This document shows, one piece after another, positions 40,400-48,615 of a stretch of DNA of 61,961 bases. Position numbers and translations under genes: made by a program. Under the pieces are notes generated by a model. That model made no database searches and was not told the origin of the DNA. It was given only the letters and a program-made list of their open reading frames with translations. Numbering within the stretch: the stretch's first letter is position 1; each line of letters starts with the position of its first letter. The stretch is from Pseudomonadota bacterium (lineage in GTDB: Bacteria; Pseudomonadota; Gammaproteobacteria; Burkholderiales; Burkholderiaceae_C), in contig JAJZVU010000021.1 of the NCBI GenBank assembly GCA_021845505.1, forward strand, positions 1 through 61,961. Reading direction: 5' to 3'.

Positions 40400-41911
40400 T
40401 CAGTCGATGCGGAACACCGCGCCGCCGGACGCCGGGCCGCCGCGGCGGGTGCTTCCGTACAGGTCGCCGTCGGCGGCCAGCAGCAGGCCGTGCTCGGGGG
40501 CAAAGCCCATGCGACCGCGGTTCTGGCCGCCGAAGCTGTACCGGGTGAGCGCCTGGCCGGACTCGAGGTCGATGCTGAAGATCGACCCTTGGCCATGCGC
40601 TCCGCCGCTGGAGTCGGCGCCGTAGATCAGGCCGTCGCATCCCTGCTGGGGCACTCCGCCGGGGCGCATGATTCCGGTCAGTCCGGGGTCGATCCGATAG
40701 ATCTGCATCGTGCCGTCGGTCGCGGCGCGAAACAGCATCGACACCTGCTGCAGGTCGCGCCGGGTATAACCGAGCAGCCGGCCGTCGCGCCCCAGCGCCA
40801 GGCCGCCCTGCGGCGCCAGCGCGTGCTCGGGCATGTGGGCCAGCGCGCCGCCACGCTCGTCCTGCAGGCGGTAGGCATACACCCCGCCGTTGCCGTGCAG
40901 TCCGCCGTAGCGCGCTGTGCCGTACAGTACGCCGTCCGGGTGCTCGACGATTTCGCCGAGCGGGAAGTGCAGCCCCTGGGCGTCGGGCTCGACGGCCTCG
41001 GGCGCCGCCAGCGCGCCGATGTCCTGCGAATTGACAAAAGCCTGGACCTGCCGGTAGTGGCCCTGCGGGTCGATGCGATACAGCACCCCGCCGCCCCAGG
41101 TGCCACCGCTGGCGCACACCCCGTAGTAGCGGCCGTCGCTGGCGCGCAGCAGCGCTGAACTCGGGACCGCGGCGCAGCCGGCCGAGTGGCCGCCGAAGCT
41201 GTGCAGGGTCTGGAAACCCGAGCCGTCGGTGCGCAGCCGGAACACCGTGCCTTCGTCGTGTTCGCCGCCGCGCGAGGTGACACCGTAAAGCAGTGTGCCG
41301 TCGGCCGACAGCGCCAGGCGGTAGGGCAGGTCGTCGGCGTCGGGGCCGGTGAAGGCGTGCAGCAGCGTGCGGCTGCCGTCGCGGGCAATCCGCAGCACCC
41401 CGCCATGGCCCTGCTGGCCGCCGCGGCCGGCCACCGCGTAGAGGTTGCCCTGGGCGTCCTCGGTCAGCGGCCCGATGTCGCCGACGTCGGCGAGTTCGTC
41501 CGCTTCGGCGGCGATGGTGCGGATGCTGCCGTCGACGCAGCGCACCCGCAGGTCGGCCACGTCGCCCAGCGCCAGCCCGCTGCCGTGTTCGACGGTGCAT
41601 CGCTGGATCGGCGGGTGATGCAGGACCTTCACCTGGTAGGCGTGGCCGGGGGGCAGGCGGCGGGCGAACCGGAAGGGCCCGTGCTGGGTCAGCAGCAGCG
41701 AGTCCAGCCCGTCGTTGAGGCCGAGCAGGACCTCGCCGTGGAAGTCCTCGGCGCCGCCGCCGATGGCCAGGCCCGGGATCCTGTCGGGGCGCGGGCCGCT
41801 GCTTTGGCACTGTCCGGCTGCCGCTGGACCGCACGCGGCCAACAGCAGCAGCGTGCCGGCCAGGCCGGCCGCGAGTCGTTGCGCAAGTCCGGGTTTCGTC
41901 GATCGCTTCAT
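40400..41911 (-). CDS. GloVer-repeat secreted propeller protein, paralogue A
   Basis: A 503-aa exported protein. The N-terminus has a signal with lipobox-like LLLLAAC|GP. An Ig-like domain (about 38-130) follows, ending in CTVEHGSGLALGDVADLRVRC. Then come seven GloVer (TIGR03803-type) repeats, each of the form G-x-LYG-x(4)-GG-x(3)-G-x-[VL]-[FY]. They are centred on NLYAVAGRGG, LLYGVTSRGGEHDEGTVF, YYGVCASGG, LYGTARYGG, a degenerate LLGYTRRDLQQVSMLF, IYGADSSGG and LYGSTRRGGPASGGAVFRID. Between repeats 3 and 4 is the block GLHFPLGEIVE, shared by all paralogues. This is the last gene of the leftward C-B-A set, 24 bp after B. Probable cell-surface or secreted; ligand unknown. Confidence 0.8.
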   Translation of the reverse strand: MKRSTKPGLAQRLAAGLAGTLLLLAACGPAAAGQCQSSGPRPDRIPGLAIGGGAEDFHGEVLLGLNDGLDSLLLTQHGPFRFARRLPPGHAYQVKVLHHPPIQRCTVEHGSGLALGDVADLRVRCVDGSIRTIAAEADELADVGDIGPLTEDAQGNLYAVAGRGGQQGHGGVLRIARDGSRTLLHAFTGPDADDLPYRLALSADGTLLYGVTSRGGEHDEGTVFRLRTDGSGFQTLHSFGGHSAGCAAVPSSALLRASDGRYYGVCASGGTWGGGVLYRIDPQGHYRQVQAFVNSQDIGALAAPEAVEPDAQGLHFPLGEIVEHPDGVLYGTARYGGLHGNGGVYAYRLQDERGGALAHMPEHALAPQGGLALGRDGRLLGYTRRDLQQVSMLFRAATDGTMQIYRIDPGLTGIMRPGGVPQQGCDGLIYGADSSGGAHGQGSIFSIDLESGQALTRYSFGGQNRGRMGFAPEHGLLLAADGDLYGSTRRGGPASGGAVFRID

Positions 41912-41935
41912 CGCTTGGGCTCCTTCACAGGGGGG

Positions 41936-43429
41936 TCAATCGATTCGGAACACCGCGCCGCGGTCCACGGGCCCGTCGTCGGCGGTGGTGCCATACAGAT
42001 CGCCATTCGGCGCGGCCAGCAGACCGTGTCGGGGATGGCTTCCCGCCTCGTCCTGGCCCGCGTCGCCGAAGCTGTACAGCAGGGTCAGCTGCACGGCGTC
42101 GAAGTCGACCGCGAACACGGTACCGTGGCCGTGCGCTCCGCCTTCCTCGCTCACGCCGTAGAACCTCCCGTCGCTGCCTTCGACCAGCACACCGCGAGGA
42201 CGCGCCACGCGGGTCTCGAGCGGGTCCACCGTGTAGGCGGACAACTGGCCCTGCGGGGTCACCCGGAACAGCGTGGCCTGCGACCACTGCGAGGCCGAGG
42301 AGATGGCGTACAGGTTGCCGTTGCGGCCGCGCGCCAGACCCGCGAACGGCGGGCCGCTGCCTTCGGGAAGCGCGACCAGGGTCCGCAGCCTGCGGCTTTG
42401 CAGGCCGTAGCGGAACACCCCGCCGTGGTGGCCGGCGCCGCCGAACGCGGCGGCGCCGTACAGCGCGCCGTCGTCGCCCTCGACCAGGTCGCCGATCGGG
42501 AAGCGCAATCCCGGCGCGGGCATCGGCAGCGCCTGCTCGACATCGGTGTCGGCGTCTTCGCTGCCCAGGTCCTCGGCGGCAAAGCGGTGCATCACCTGGA
42601 AGCCCCCTTGCGGGTCGTAGCGGTACAGCGTGCCGCCTTCGTTGGCGGTCAGGCCGTAGTAGCGCCCGTCGCTGGCCAGCAGCAGCCCGGAGCTGGGAAA
42701 CAGCGCGGCGGGCTCGCCGTCGAAGCTGTGCAGAACCTGGTAGTCGGAGCCGTCGATGCGCAGCCTGAACAGCGTGCCCTGGTTGTGCTCGCCACCGCGC
42801 TGGCTGACCCCGTACAGGAACTGTCCGTCGGCCGACAGCGCCAGGCGCAAGGGAAGGTCCATTTCCCCGGCAAGCGCAAAGGAGTGCAGCACCACCCGGC
42901 TGCCGTCGGGATCGATGCGCACCACCGCTCCCCGATCGTGCTCGCCGCCCCGTTCGGTGCAGGCGTAGAGCCGGCCTTGGGCGTCGCGCAGCAGCGGGCC
43001 GAAAGGGCCGGCATTTCCGGCCGGTCCGTCGGCCGCGGGCAGCGCGGCGATGTCGCCGGCGCGGCAGCGCACCCGCAGATCGGCGACCGGCGCCAGCGCC
43101 AGCCCTTGCCCGCCCTCCACGGTGCAGTGCCGAGCGGTGGGGTGGCGGGTGATCCTGACGTCGTAGACCCCGCCGTCGGCAATGCCGCGCCGGAAGGCGA
43201 AGGCCCCTGGCTGCGTCAGCACCAGGGTGTCGAAGCCGCCGTTCAGGCTGAGCTCGAGGCCGCCGACCGAGCCTTCGGCCACGCCCCCGATGCGCAAGCC
43301 GAGCTGCGCCTGCTGCGGCGGGCGGCCACCGCTGAAACACTGCCCTGCGCCGGCCTGTGCGGCCAGCGCCAGCAGCGCGGTGGCCACGCCGGCGGCCAGC
43401 GCGCGGTGGAACGAAGCTCGATGGGTCAT
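41936..43429 (-). CDS. GloVer-repeat secreted propeller protein, paralogue B
   Basis: A 497-aa protein. The signal peptide ATALLALAAQAGA precedes mature GQCFSGGRPPQQ, whose DNA is identical to that of paralogue C. The Ig-like domain ends CTVEGGQGLALAPVADLRVR then C. The seven repeats are LYACTERGG, LYGVSQRGGEHNQGTLF, a shortened YYGLTANEGGTLY, LYGAAAFGG, degenerate LYAISSASQWSQATLF, FYGVSEEGG and LYGTTADDGPVDRGAVFRID. The interblade block is GLRFPIGDLVE. ATG at 43429 is preferred (AGGAG eight bases upstream) over a GTG nine bases earlier. It lies 24 bp from both neighbours, so it is probably co-transcribed with C and A. Confidence 0.82.
   Translation of the reverse strand: MTHRASFHRALAAGVATALLALAAQAGAGQCFSGGRPPQQAQLGLRIGGVAEGSVGGLELSLNGGFDTLVLTQPGAFAFRRGIADGGVYDVRITRHPTARHCTVEGGQGLALAPVADLRVRCRAGDIAALPAADGPAGNAGPFGPLLRDAQGRLYACTERGGEHDRGAVVRIDPDGSRVVLHSFALAGEMDLPLRLALSADGQFLYGVSQRGGEHNQGTLFRLRIDGSDYQVLHSFDGEPAALFPSSGLLLASDGRYYGLTANEGGTLYRYDPQGGFQVMHRFAAEDLGSEDADTDVEQALPMPAPGLRFPIGDLVEGDDGALYGAAAFGGAGHHGGVFRYGLQSRRLRTLVALPEGSGPPFAGLARGRNGNLYAISSASQWSQATLFRVTPQGQLSAYTVDPLETRVARPRGVLVEGSDGRFYGVSEEGGAHGHGTVFAVDFDAVQLTLLYSFGDAGQDEAGSHPRHGLLAAPNGDLYGTTADDGPVDRGAVFRID
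43309..43406 (-). repeat. 98-bp direct repeat, copy in paralogue B
   Basis: Identical over 98 bp to 44827-44924. It covers the end of the signal peptide and the first residues of the mature protein of paralogue B. The rest of genes B and C is far more diverged, so this segment has been homogenised or exchanged recently. Confidence 0.92.
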
Positions 43430-43453
43430 CCTAGGCACTCCTGGGTGGGTGAT

Positions 43454-44947
43454 TCAGTCGATGCGGAACACCGCGCCGCGGCCTGTCGTTCCGCCGGAGC
43501 TGGTGGTGCCGTAGAGGTCGCCGTTGGCGGCCAGCAGCAGGCCGTGTCGCGGAGCGTCCCCCACGATGCTGTCGAGTCGATTGCGGTCGAAATGGAAGCG
43601 CACCGCCACGCTGTCGTCGCGAGGGTCGATGACGTACAGCGTGCCGCGGCCGTGCCTGCCCCCGGCGACGCTGGTTCCATAGAGGCGCCCGTCGCTGCCT
43701 TGCGCCAGCGTGCCCTGCGGGTAGGCGATCGCGGAGCTGCGCGGGTCGATGATCCAGCCGTCCAGCGAACCGTCGGTGCCGATGCGCAGCACGCGTGCGC
43801 ACTCCTGCGAGTCGACGTCGCTCAGTGCGTACAGCTCGCCGCCACCGCCGAGCGTCAGGCCGTGGATCAGCGGCGGCTGATGCCGGGGCAGGCTGGCCAG
43901 CGGGCGCAGCTGGCGGGTCCGCAGGTCGTATTCGAACACCCCACCGGCACCGTGCCGGCCGCCGAGGACCGCGGCGCCGTACAGCCGGCCGCCGCCTTCG
44001 ACCATTTCCCCCCTCGGAAAATACAGCCCTTGCTCGCCATCGTGCTGCCGGGCGTCCGGAGGCTGGCCTCCCAGCAGCGCGTCCGGCTGGGCGAAGCCGT
44101 GGACGATCTGGAAGCCGTGGTCGGGGTGTACCCGGTACAGCGTACCGCCGTTGTAGGGCCCGCCGTTGGCGCTCAGGCCGTAGAACCAGCCGTCGCTGGC
44201 CGCGAGCAACGGCGAACTGGGTACATCGCTGTCGAGCTCGCCGCCGAAGCTTCGCAGCACCTGGTGGTTCGAGCCGTCGACCCGCATCCGGTACAGCGTT
44301 CCGCCGCCATGTTCGCCACCGGCATGGGTGACGCCGAGCAGGTGCTGCCCTGCCGCGTCGAGCGCCAGGCGCATCGGCGCCAGCGCACTCTCGGCGTCCG
44401 CGAAGGAATGCAGCAGGTTGCGGTTGCCGTCGGCTGCGATGCCCACGATCCCACCGTGGCCATGCTGTCCGCCTTCCGCGCTGATGGCGTACAGCGTGCC
44501 GTCGGCATGCCTCAGCAACGGGCCGAGCGTGCCGCCGGCCGCTCCCTCGGGCGTGGGCAGTCCGGTGACCGCGCCGAGTTGGCACTCCACACGCAGATCG
44601 TCGACCTCGCCCAGCACGAGGCCGTTGCCCGCGAGCACCCTGCAGCTGGTCAAAGGAGGGTGGCGCCGGATCTCGACCGCATACGCGCTGCCGGCGCGCA
44701 GCGGCCGTGTGAAGCGAAAGGCACCGGGCTGCTCGAGCACCACCTGGTCGACGCCCCGGTTCAGATCCAGTGCGACGCCGCTGACCAGGCCTTCGGCCAC
44801 GCCTGCGATGCGAAAGCCGCCCGGCACCTGCTGCGGCGGGCGGCCACCGCTGAAACACTGCCCTGCGCCGGCCTGTGCGGCCAGCGCCAGCAGCGCGGTG
44901 GCCACGCCGGCGGCCAGCGCGCGGCGGGTGGGACATCCTCGGTTCAT
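43454..44947 (-). CDS. GloVer-repeat secreted propeller protein, paralogue C
   Basis: A 497-aa protein, first gene of the C-B-A set. The signal peptide and GQCFSGGRPPQQ are shared with B. The Ig-like domain ends CRVLAGNGLVLGEVDDLRVE then C. Repeats are LYAISAEGG, LLGVTHAGGEHGGGTLY, FYGLSANGG, LYGAAVLGG, degenerate LYALSDVDSQECARVL, LYGTSVAGGRHGRGTLY and LYGTTSSGGTTGRGAVFRID. The interblade block is GLYFPRGEMVE. The start has TGGAG nine bases upstream. A 139-bp gap separates it from D, where its promoter should lie. Confidence 0.82.
   Translation of the reverse strand: MNRGCPTRRALAAGVATALLALAAQAGAGQCFSGGRPPQQVPGGFRIAGVAEGLVSGVALDLNRGVDQVVLEQPGAFRFTRPLRAGSAYAVEIRRHPPLTSCRVLAGNGLVLGEVDDLRVECQLGAVTGLPTPEGAAGGTLGPLLRHADGTLYAISAEGGQHGHGGIVGIAADGNRNLLHSFADAESALAPMRLALDAAGQHLLGVTHAGGEHGGGTLYRMRVDGSNHQVLRSFGGELDSDVPSSPLLAASDGWFYGLSANGGPYNGGTLYRVHPDHGFQIVHGFAQPDALLGGQPPDARQHDGEQGLYFPRGEMVEGGGRLYGAAVLGGRHGAGGVFEYDLRTRQLRPLASLPRHQPPLIHGLTLGGGGELYALSDVDSQECARVLRIGTDGSLDGWIIDPRSSAIAYPQGTLAQGSDGRLYGTSVAGGRHGRGTLYVIDPRDDSVAVRFHFDRNRLDSIVGDAPRHGLLLAANGDLYGTTSSGGTTGRGAVFRID
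44827..44924 (-). repeat. 98-bp direct repeat, copy in paralogue C
   Basis: Exact copy of 43309-43406, found at the equivalent place in paralogue C (signal-peptide end and start of the mature protein). The two copies are about 1.5 kb apart in the same orientation, so recombination between them would delete one gene and leave a single chimeric one. Confidence 0.92.
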
Positions 44948-45086
44948 CGCTTTCTCCAGTCGACAGGGAAGTTGCGCTGAGGCGCCGCCGCGGGGTCGTC
45001 GTGGCGGGCCGTCAGCCGGGTCCGTCCACCGCTGCGCGGGACCACGAGGTGGCCATGCGGGCAGCGCGGACGGACATCGGCGCAGC

Positions 45087-46802
45087 TCAGGTGTCCGAAA
45101 CCCGCTCGCCGTCGTCGCCGGGGTCGCGGGCGAGCGGGTCCTTCAGCACGAGCATCGCGCCCGGATGGTCACGGGTTCCGCCGCCGTCCGCGACGACCAG
45201 CATGCCGTGGGAGGTGAACAGCCAGCTGGTCTCGGGGTGGACCTCCGACTCGTCGAGTTCGGGATGGCGCTGGCGTGCCCAGGCCTGCTGGTCGGGCGCA
45301 AGCCTGGCGAGCGACGAGCGCAGGCGCTCGATCGCTCCGCTCGAGCGGATCAGGTGCACGTCGCCGCCGGGCAACTCCACCGGAAGGCCGCGGTGCGCCG
45401 TCGGATCGTCCGGGTTTGCGAGCCGGGGTTCGAACACCCACCGGGTCAGCGGCGGGCTGCCAGGCTGCGGGCCGGGCCGATCGGGGCCCACGCTGAGCAG
45501 CGCGCTGGCCGGCCCGCAAGCCGTGGCCAGGCCGTGGAACACGCCATCGCGGGCGCGCATCAGGCCATGCAGGGTCCAGCCCTCCGGGGTGGCGCCGACC
45601 CGGCTCAGCCGGCCCGCATCGGGGTCGTAGCGGAACACCACCGCCTCGCCGCGCGGGCCCTTGGCGGTCCCCAGCACGCGGCCCTCGGAGTCCTCGACCA
45701 GCGCGCCCGCCGGGCTGTGCATCGGCGGCATCCCCGAATCCCTGTCGACGCTGTCCGAGTCGGTCGATCGCAGGCCCCGGGGCGCGGCGAAGGACAGCAG
45801 CGATTCGTAGCGGCCGTCCTTGCCGATGCGGTACAGCGTGCCCTGGTCCTGCGCGCCCCCGTGCAGGGTCACGCCGTACAGCCTGCCGTCACGGGCGCGC
45901 AGCAACGGCGACGACGGGCGCCTGCCGTCGTCGGCGAAGCCGAAGATGCACACGGAGCTCCAGCTTGCGGTGTCCCGGTCGATGCGCAGGATCTGCCCCG
46001 AGCCGATCAGCAAGCCGGTGCGCAACACCGCATACAGGCTGCCGTCGGGGCCTTCGTTCAGGCCCAGCGCTTCGAGGGTCGCGCCGGACCAGCCGGGCAA
46101 GGCCAGGGATTGCACCTGCCCATCGGGGCGGATGCGCAGCAGCGAGCCGATCTGCTCGTCCCCATGCACGCCCGAGCTCAACACGTAGACGTTGCCGTCG
46201 CTGGCCTCGAAGGGCGGGCTGTGCATGCTGCGGCTGGAGTGCGGGTTGCCCGCCAGCACGTGCCGCACCGCGCGCTTCTGGACCCGCTCGCACCAGGTCG
46301 ACCACTTGGTCGACGTCCGGCCGCTGGTGTCGCAGCGGCCGTGGAGGGTCAGCGCGGTCTGCGCCTGCACCTGCAGTGGCTCGACCGTCATGGGGTCGGG
46401 AAGGGCGTCGCTGGATCGCGGCGACTGCGAGCCTGCCGATCCGCGGTCTTCGGGCAGCTGGAGCGGCGAGCCCCGGCCGAAGGTCAGCGGCTCGCCCTCC
46501 ATCGGGTAGTCGTGCAACGACTGCGGTGACCCGGACAGGTCGTCGGCCTGGCCCGCGCGGACCGTGGAGCCGTCGCCAAGGGTCAGCATCCGGCCATCCA
46601 TCGGGTCGTCGAACGGGGCTTGCCGGTCCATCGGGTGGTGCATGTCGGTGCCATGGACCGGCGAGGCCTCGCCCGAGTGCTCGGTCAGCGTGGACTCGAG
46701 GCCCTGGCCGGGCTGGGTCGCGTGGGACGTGACCGCGCCGGCCAGCAGGGCCGCGGCCAGCGCTGCGCACAGGGTCGAGCGGGTGAAGGGAACGCGGCGC
46801 AT
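45087..46802 (-). CDS. GloVer-repeat secreted protein, divergent paralogue D
   Basis: A 571-aa protein with signal peptide (STLCAALAAALLAGAVTSHA). In place of the Ig-like domain it has about 150 residues of a different, low-hydrophobicity segment (HPMDRQAPFDDPMDGRMLTL; PMEGEPLTFGRGSPLQLPED) and then CDTSGRTSTKWSTWCERVQK with two Cys. Repeats are recognisable: VYVLSSGVHGDEQIGSLL, LYAVLRTGLLIGSGQIL, LYGVTLHGGAQDQGTLY, VLGTAKGPRGEAVVF and FHGLATACGPASALL. The last two blades are eroded and the usual FRID end is missing. The block MHSPAGALVED corresponds to the conserved interblade loop. GGAGGAA precedes ATG 46802. It probably has its own promoter in the 291-bp upstream gap. Confidence 0.75.
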   Translation of the reverse strand: MRRVPFTRSTLCAALAAALLAGAVTSHATQPGQGLESTLTEHSGEASPVHGTDMHHPMDRQAPFDDPMDGRMLTLGDGSTVRAGQADDLSGSPQSLHDYPMEGEPLTFGRGSPLQLPEDRGSAGSQSPRSSDALPDPMTVEPLQVQAQTALTLHGRCDTSGRTSTKWSTWCERVQKRAVRHVLAGNPHSSRSMHSPPFEASDGNVYVLSSGVHGDEQIGSLLRIRPDGQVQSLALPGWSGATLEALGLNEGPDGSLYAVLRTGLLIGSGQILRIDRDTASWSSVCIFGFADDGRRPSSPLLRARDGRLYGVTLHGGAQDQGTLYRIGKDGRYESLLSFAAPRGLRSTDSDSVDRDSGMPPMHSPAGALVEDSEGRVLGTAKGPRGEAVVFRYDPDAGRLSRVGATPEGWTLHGLMRARDGVFHGLATACGPASALLSVGPDRPGPQPGSPPLTRWVFEPRLANPDDPTAHRGLPVELPGGDVHLIRSSGAIERLRSSLARLAPDQQAWARQRHPELDESEVHPETSWLFTSHGMLVVADGGGTRDHPGAMLVLKDPLARDPGDDGERVSDT

Positions 46803-47093
46803 CGAAGGTTCCTCCAAGTCTGAGGGAAGGTCGAGGGGAAATGCGACCAGAGTTGGCCAGATGTGTTCGGATGTGTCTTGCAACCCGATCAGACCCTGGA
46901 AAGCCGGCCTGCGCAAGACGCCGCGACCGTCATTGACGCCGGACTGCGGCCGGGCTGCGCGGCCGCTCACGCCGGGGCCCGGGGAGCGATGCGGCGCGGC
47001 CCGCGGGGCTCGCGCCGGCCCCCCGGCAGCGGCCCACGCGGCGTGCGCCCGCGTGGGCCGCGGGCGGGCTCGATGCCGCCGATGCGGGGCGCT

Positions 47094-48605
47094 TCAGCCG
47101 ATGCGCAGCACGGTGCCGAAGCCGTAGACTCCGCCGCCGGAGGTCGCGCCGTACAGGCTGCCGTCGTCGGCGAACATCACGCCCTCGTTCGGGTGGCTGC
47201 CCATGCGCAGCGGCAGGCCGAAGGTGTGCAGCACCTGCACGCTGTCGTCCGCCGGGTCGATGGCATACAGCGTTCCCATGTCGAAGATGCCGCCGCCCCG
47301 GCTCATGCCGTAGAGGCGGCCGTCGCTGCCTTCGGCCAGCGTGCCCGAGGGCCCGCGCGGGCCGTGGCCCTGGGCGCTGAATTCCTTGCGGATGCGCAGC
47401 GCTCCCTGGGCGTCGAAGCTCAGCAGGGCCCCGGGGTGGCCCCGCGTGGCCAGCACGGCGTGGAAGGTGCCGTCGCGCGAGCGCATCAGGCCGTCGACCG
47501 CGCCCAGCGGCCACGCGGGCAAGGACAGCCGGGTCGACATCCCGAGGTCGATGTCGAAGCGGAAGACTCCTCCCGCGCCCATGGCGCCTCCGCTGGCTGC
47601 GAGGCCGTACAACTGCCCGGGCTGGCCTTCGACCAGGTTGCCGTACGGGCCATGCAGGCGGCCGTCGGACTCGTCGACGAGCATCCCCACCTGCACGTCC
47701 CGCGGCCGATCCATGAGCTGCTCCGCGGGCCGGATGGCGAAGGAATGCACCACGCTGTACAGGCCATCGGGGGAGATGCGGAAGATGGTTCCGCCACCGT
47801 GGGCCCCGCCTGCCAGCGTGGTGCCGTACAGATGGCCATCGCTGGCCAGCAGCAGCGGGCCGCCGGGCAACTGGCCGTCGCCGGCGTCGGCACCGAAGCT
47901 GTGCAACAGCCGGTATTGGCCGTCGAGGGTGACTTGGAACACCCCGCCGCGGCCCCTGTCCCCGCCGTCGAAGGTCACGCCGTACAGGCTGCCCCCGGGG
48001 CGCTGGACGAGGCGCAACGGCACGCCCACCCCATGGCCCGGCTGGAAGGAATGCAGCACGGTTTCCCCGCCGCCGGGCTCCACCCGGATCACGGCCCCGC
48101 CGCCGTGGGCCCCGCCGCGATGGCTCAGCGCGTAGATCCTGCCATCGTCGGCCTGGGTCAACGCCCCGATGCGTCCGCTGCCGTCTCCGGGGCCTCCCAT
48201 CCAGTGCAGTGCGATCACCCGGGCGGGGCCGCACTGCACCTGGATGTCGGTCACGTCGTCGGTGGCCACCCCCTTGCCGTTGAGCACCTGGCAGTACTGC
48301 GCGGGCGGCTGGACCGCGACCTGCACGTCGTAGGGCAACCCCTTGGGCTGCGCGGGGGGAAACGCGAAGGGGCCCGGGCGCTGCAGCTCCAGCCGGTGCG
48401 AGCGGCCGTTGCGCAGCACCAGGGTGCCGCGGAAGGCGTCGACCTCGCCGCCGATGCTCAGTCCATCGGGCATCTGGTCGAATCGCCTGACGCTGGCCAG
48501 CGGGGGCTGGGCGCCTCCTCCGCAGCCCGGCAGCCACGCCAGGCAGGGCAGGCAGGCCGCGAGCAGCAGCCAGCGATGACAGTGGGTAGACAGGGGCTTG
48601 GGCAT
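47094..48605 (-). CDS. GloVer-repeat lipoprotein, paralogue E
   Basis: A 503-aa protein with lipobox LAWLPGC|GGG. The Ig-like domain (SIGGEVDAFRGTLVLRNGRS) ends CQVLNGKGVATDDVTDIQVQ then C. Repeats are IYALSHRGG, LYGVTFDGGDRGRGGVF, LYGTTLAGGAHGGGTIF, LYGLAASGGAMGAGGVF, degenerate FHAVLATRGHPGALL, LYGMSRGGGIFDMGTLY and LYGATSGGGVYGFGTVLRIG. The interblade block is RLHGPYGNLVE. ATG at 48605 lies 10 bp after the stop of F, so E is the second gene of an F-E pair. Lipid anchoring suggests a surface location for this member. Confidence 0.8.
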   Translation of the reverse strand: MPKPLSTHCHRWLLLAACLPCLAWLPGCGGGAQPPLASVRRFDQMPDGLSIGGEVDAFRGTLVLRNGRSHRLELQRPGPFAFPPAQPKGLPYDVQVAVQPPAQYCQVLNGKGVATDDVTDIQVQCGPARVIALHWMGGPGDGSGRIGALTQADDGRIYALSHRGGAHGGGAVIRVEPGGGETVLHSFQPGHGVGVPLRLVQRPGGSLYGVTFDGGDRGRGGVFQVTLDGQYRLLHSFGADAGDGQLPGGPLLLASDGHLYGTTLAGGAHGGGTIFRISPDGLYSVVHSFAIRPAEQLMDRPRDVQVGMLVDESDGRLHGPYGNLVEGQPGQLYGLAASGGAMGAGGVFRFDIDLGMSTRLSLPAWPLGAVDGLMRSRDGTFHAVLATRGHPGALLSFDAQGALRIRKEFSAQGHGPRGPSGTLAEGSDGRLYGMSRGGGIFDMGTLYAIDPADDSVQVLHTFGLPLRMGSHPNEGVMFADDGSLYGATSGGGVYGFGTVLRIG

Positions 48606-48615
48606 GGAGGTGCGC

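Noticed and set aside
41186-44980. A 1264-codon plus-strand open frame antisense to paralogues A-C
   Set aside because: Its product is Gln/Arg/Val/Ala-rich, with period matching the reverse complement of the GloVer repeats and no signal, fold or ribosome site. It is a shadow of the real genes.
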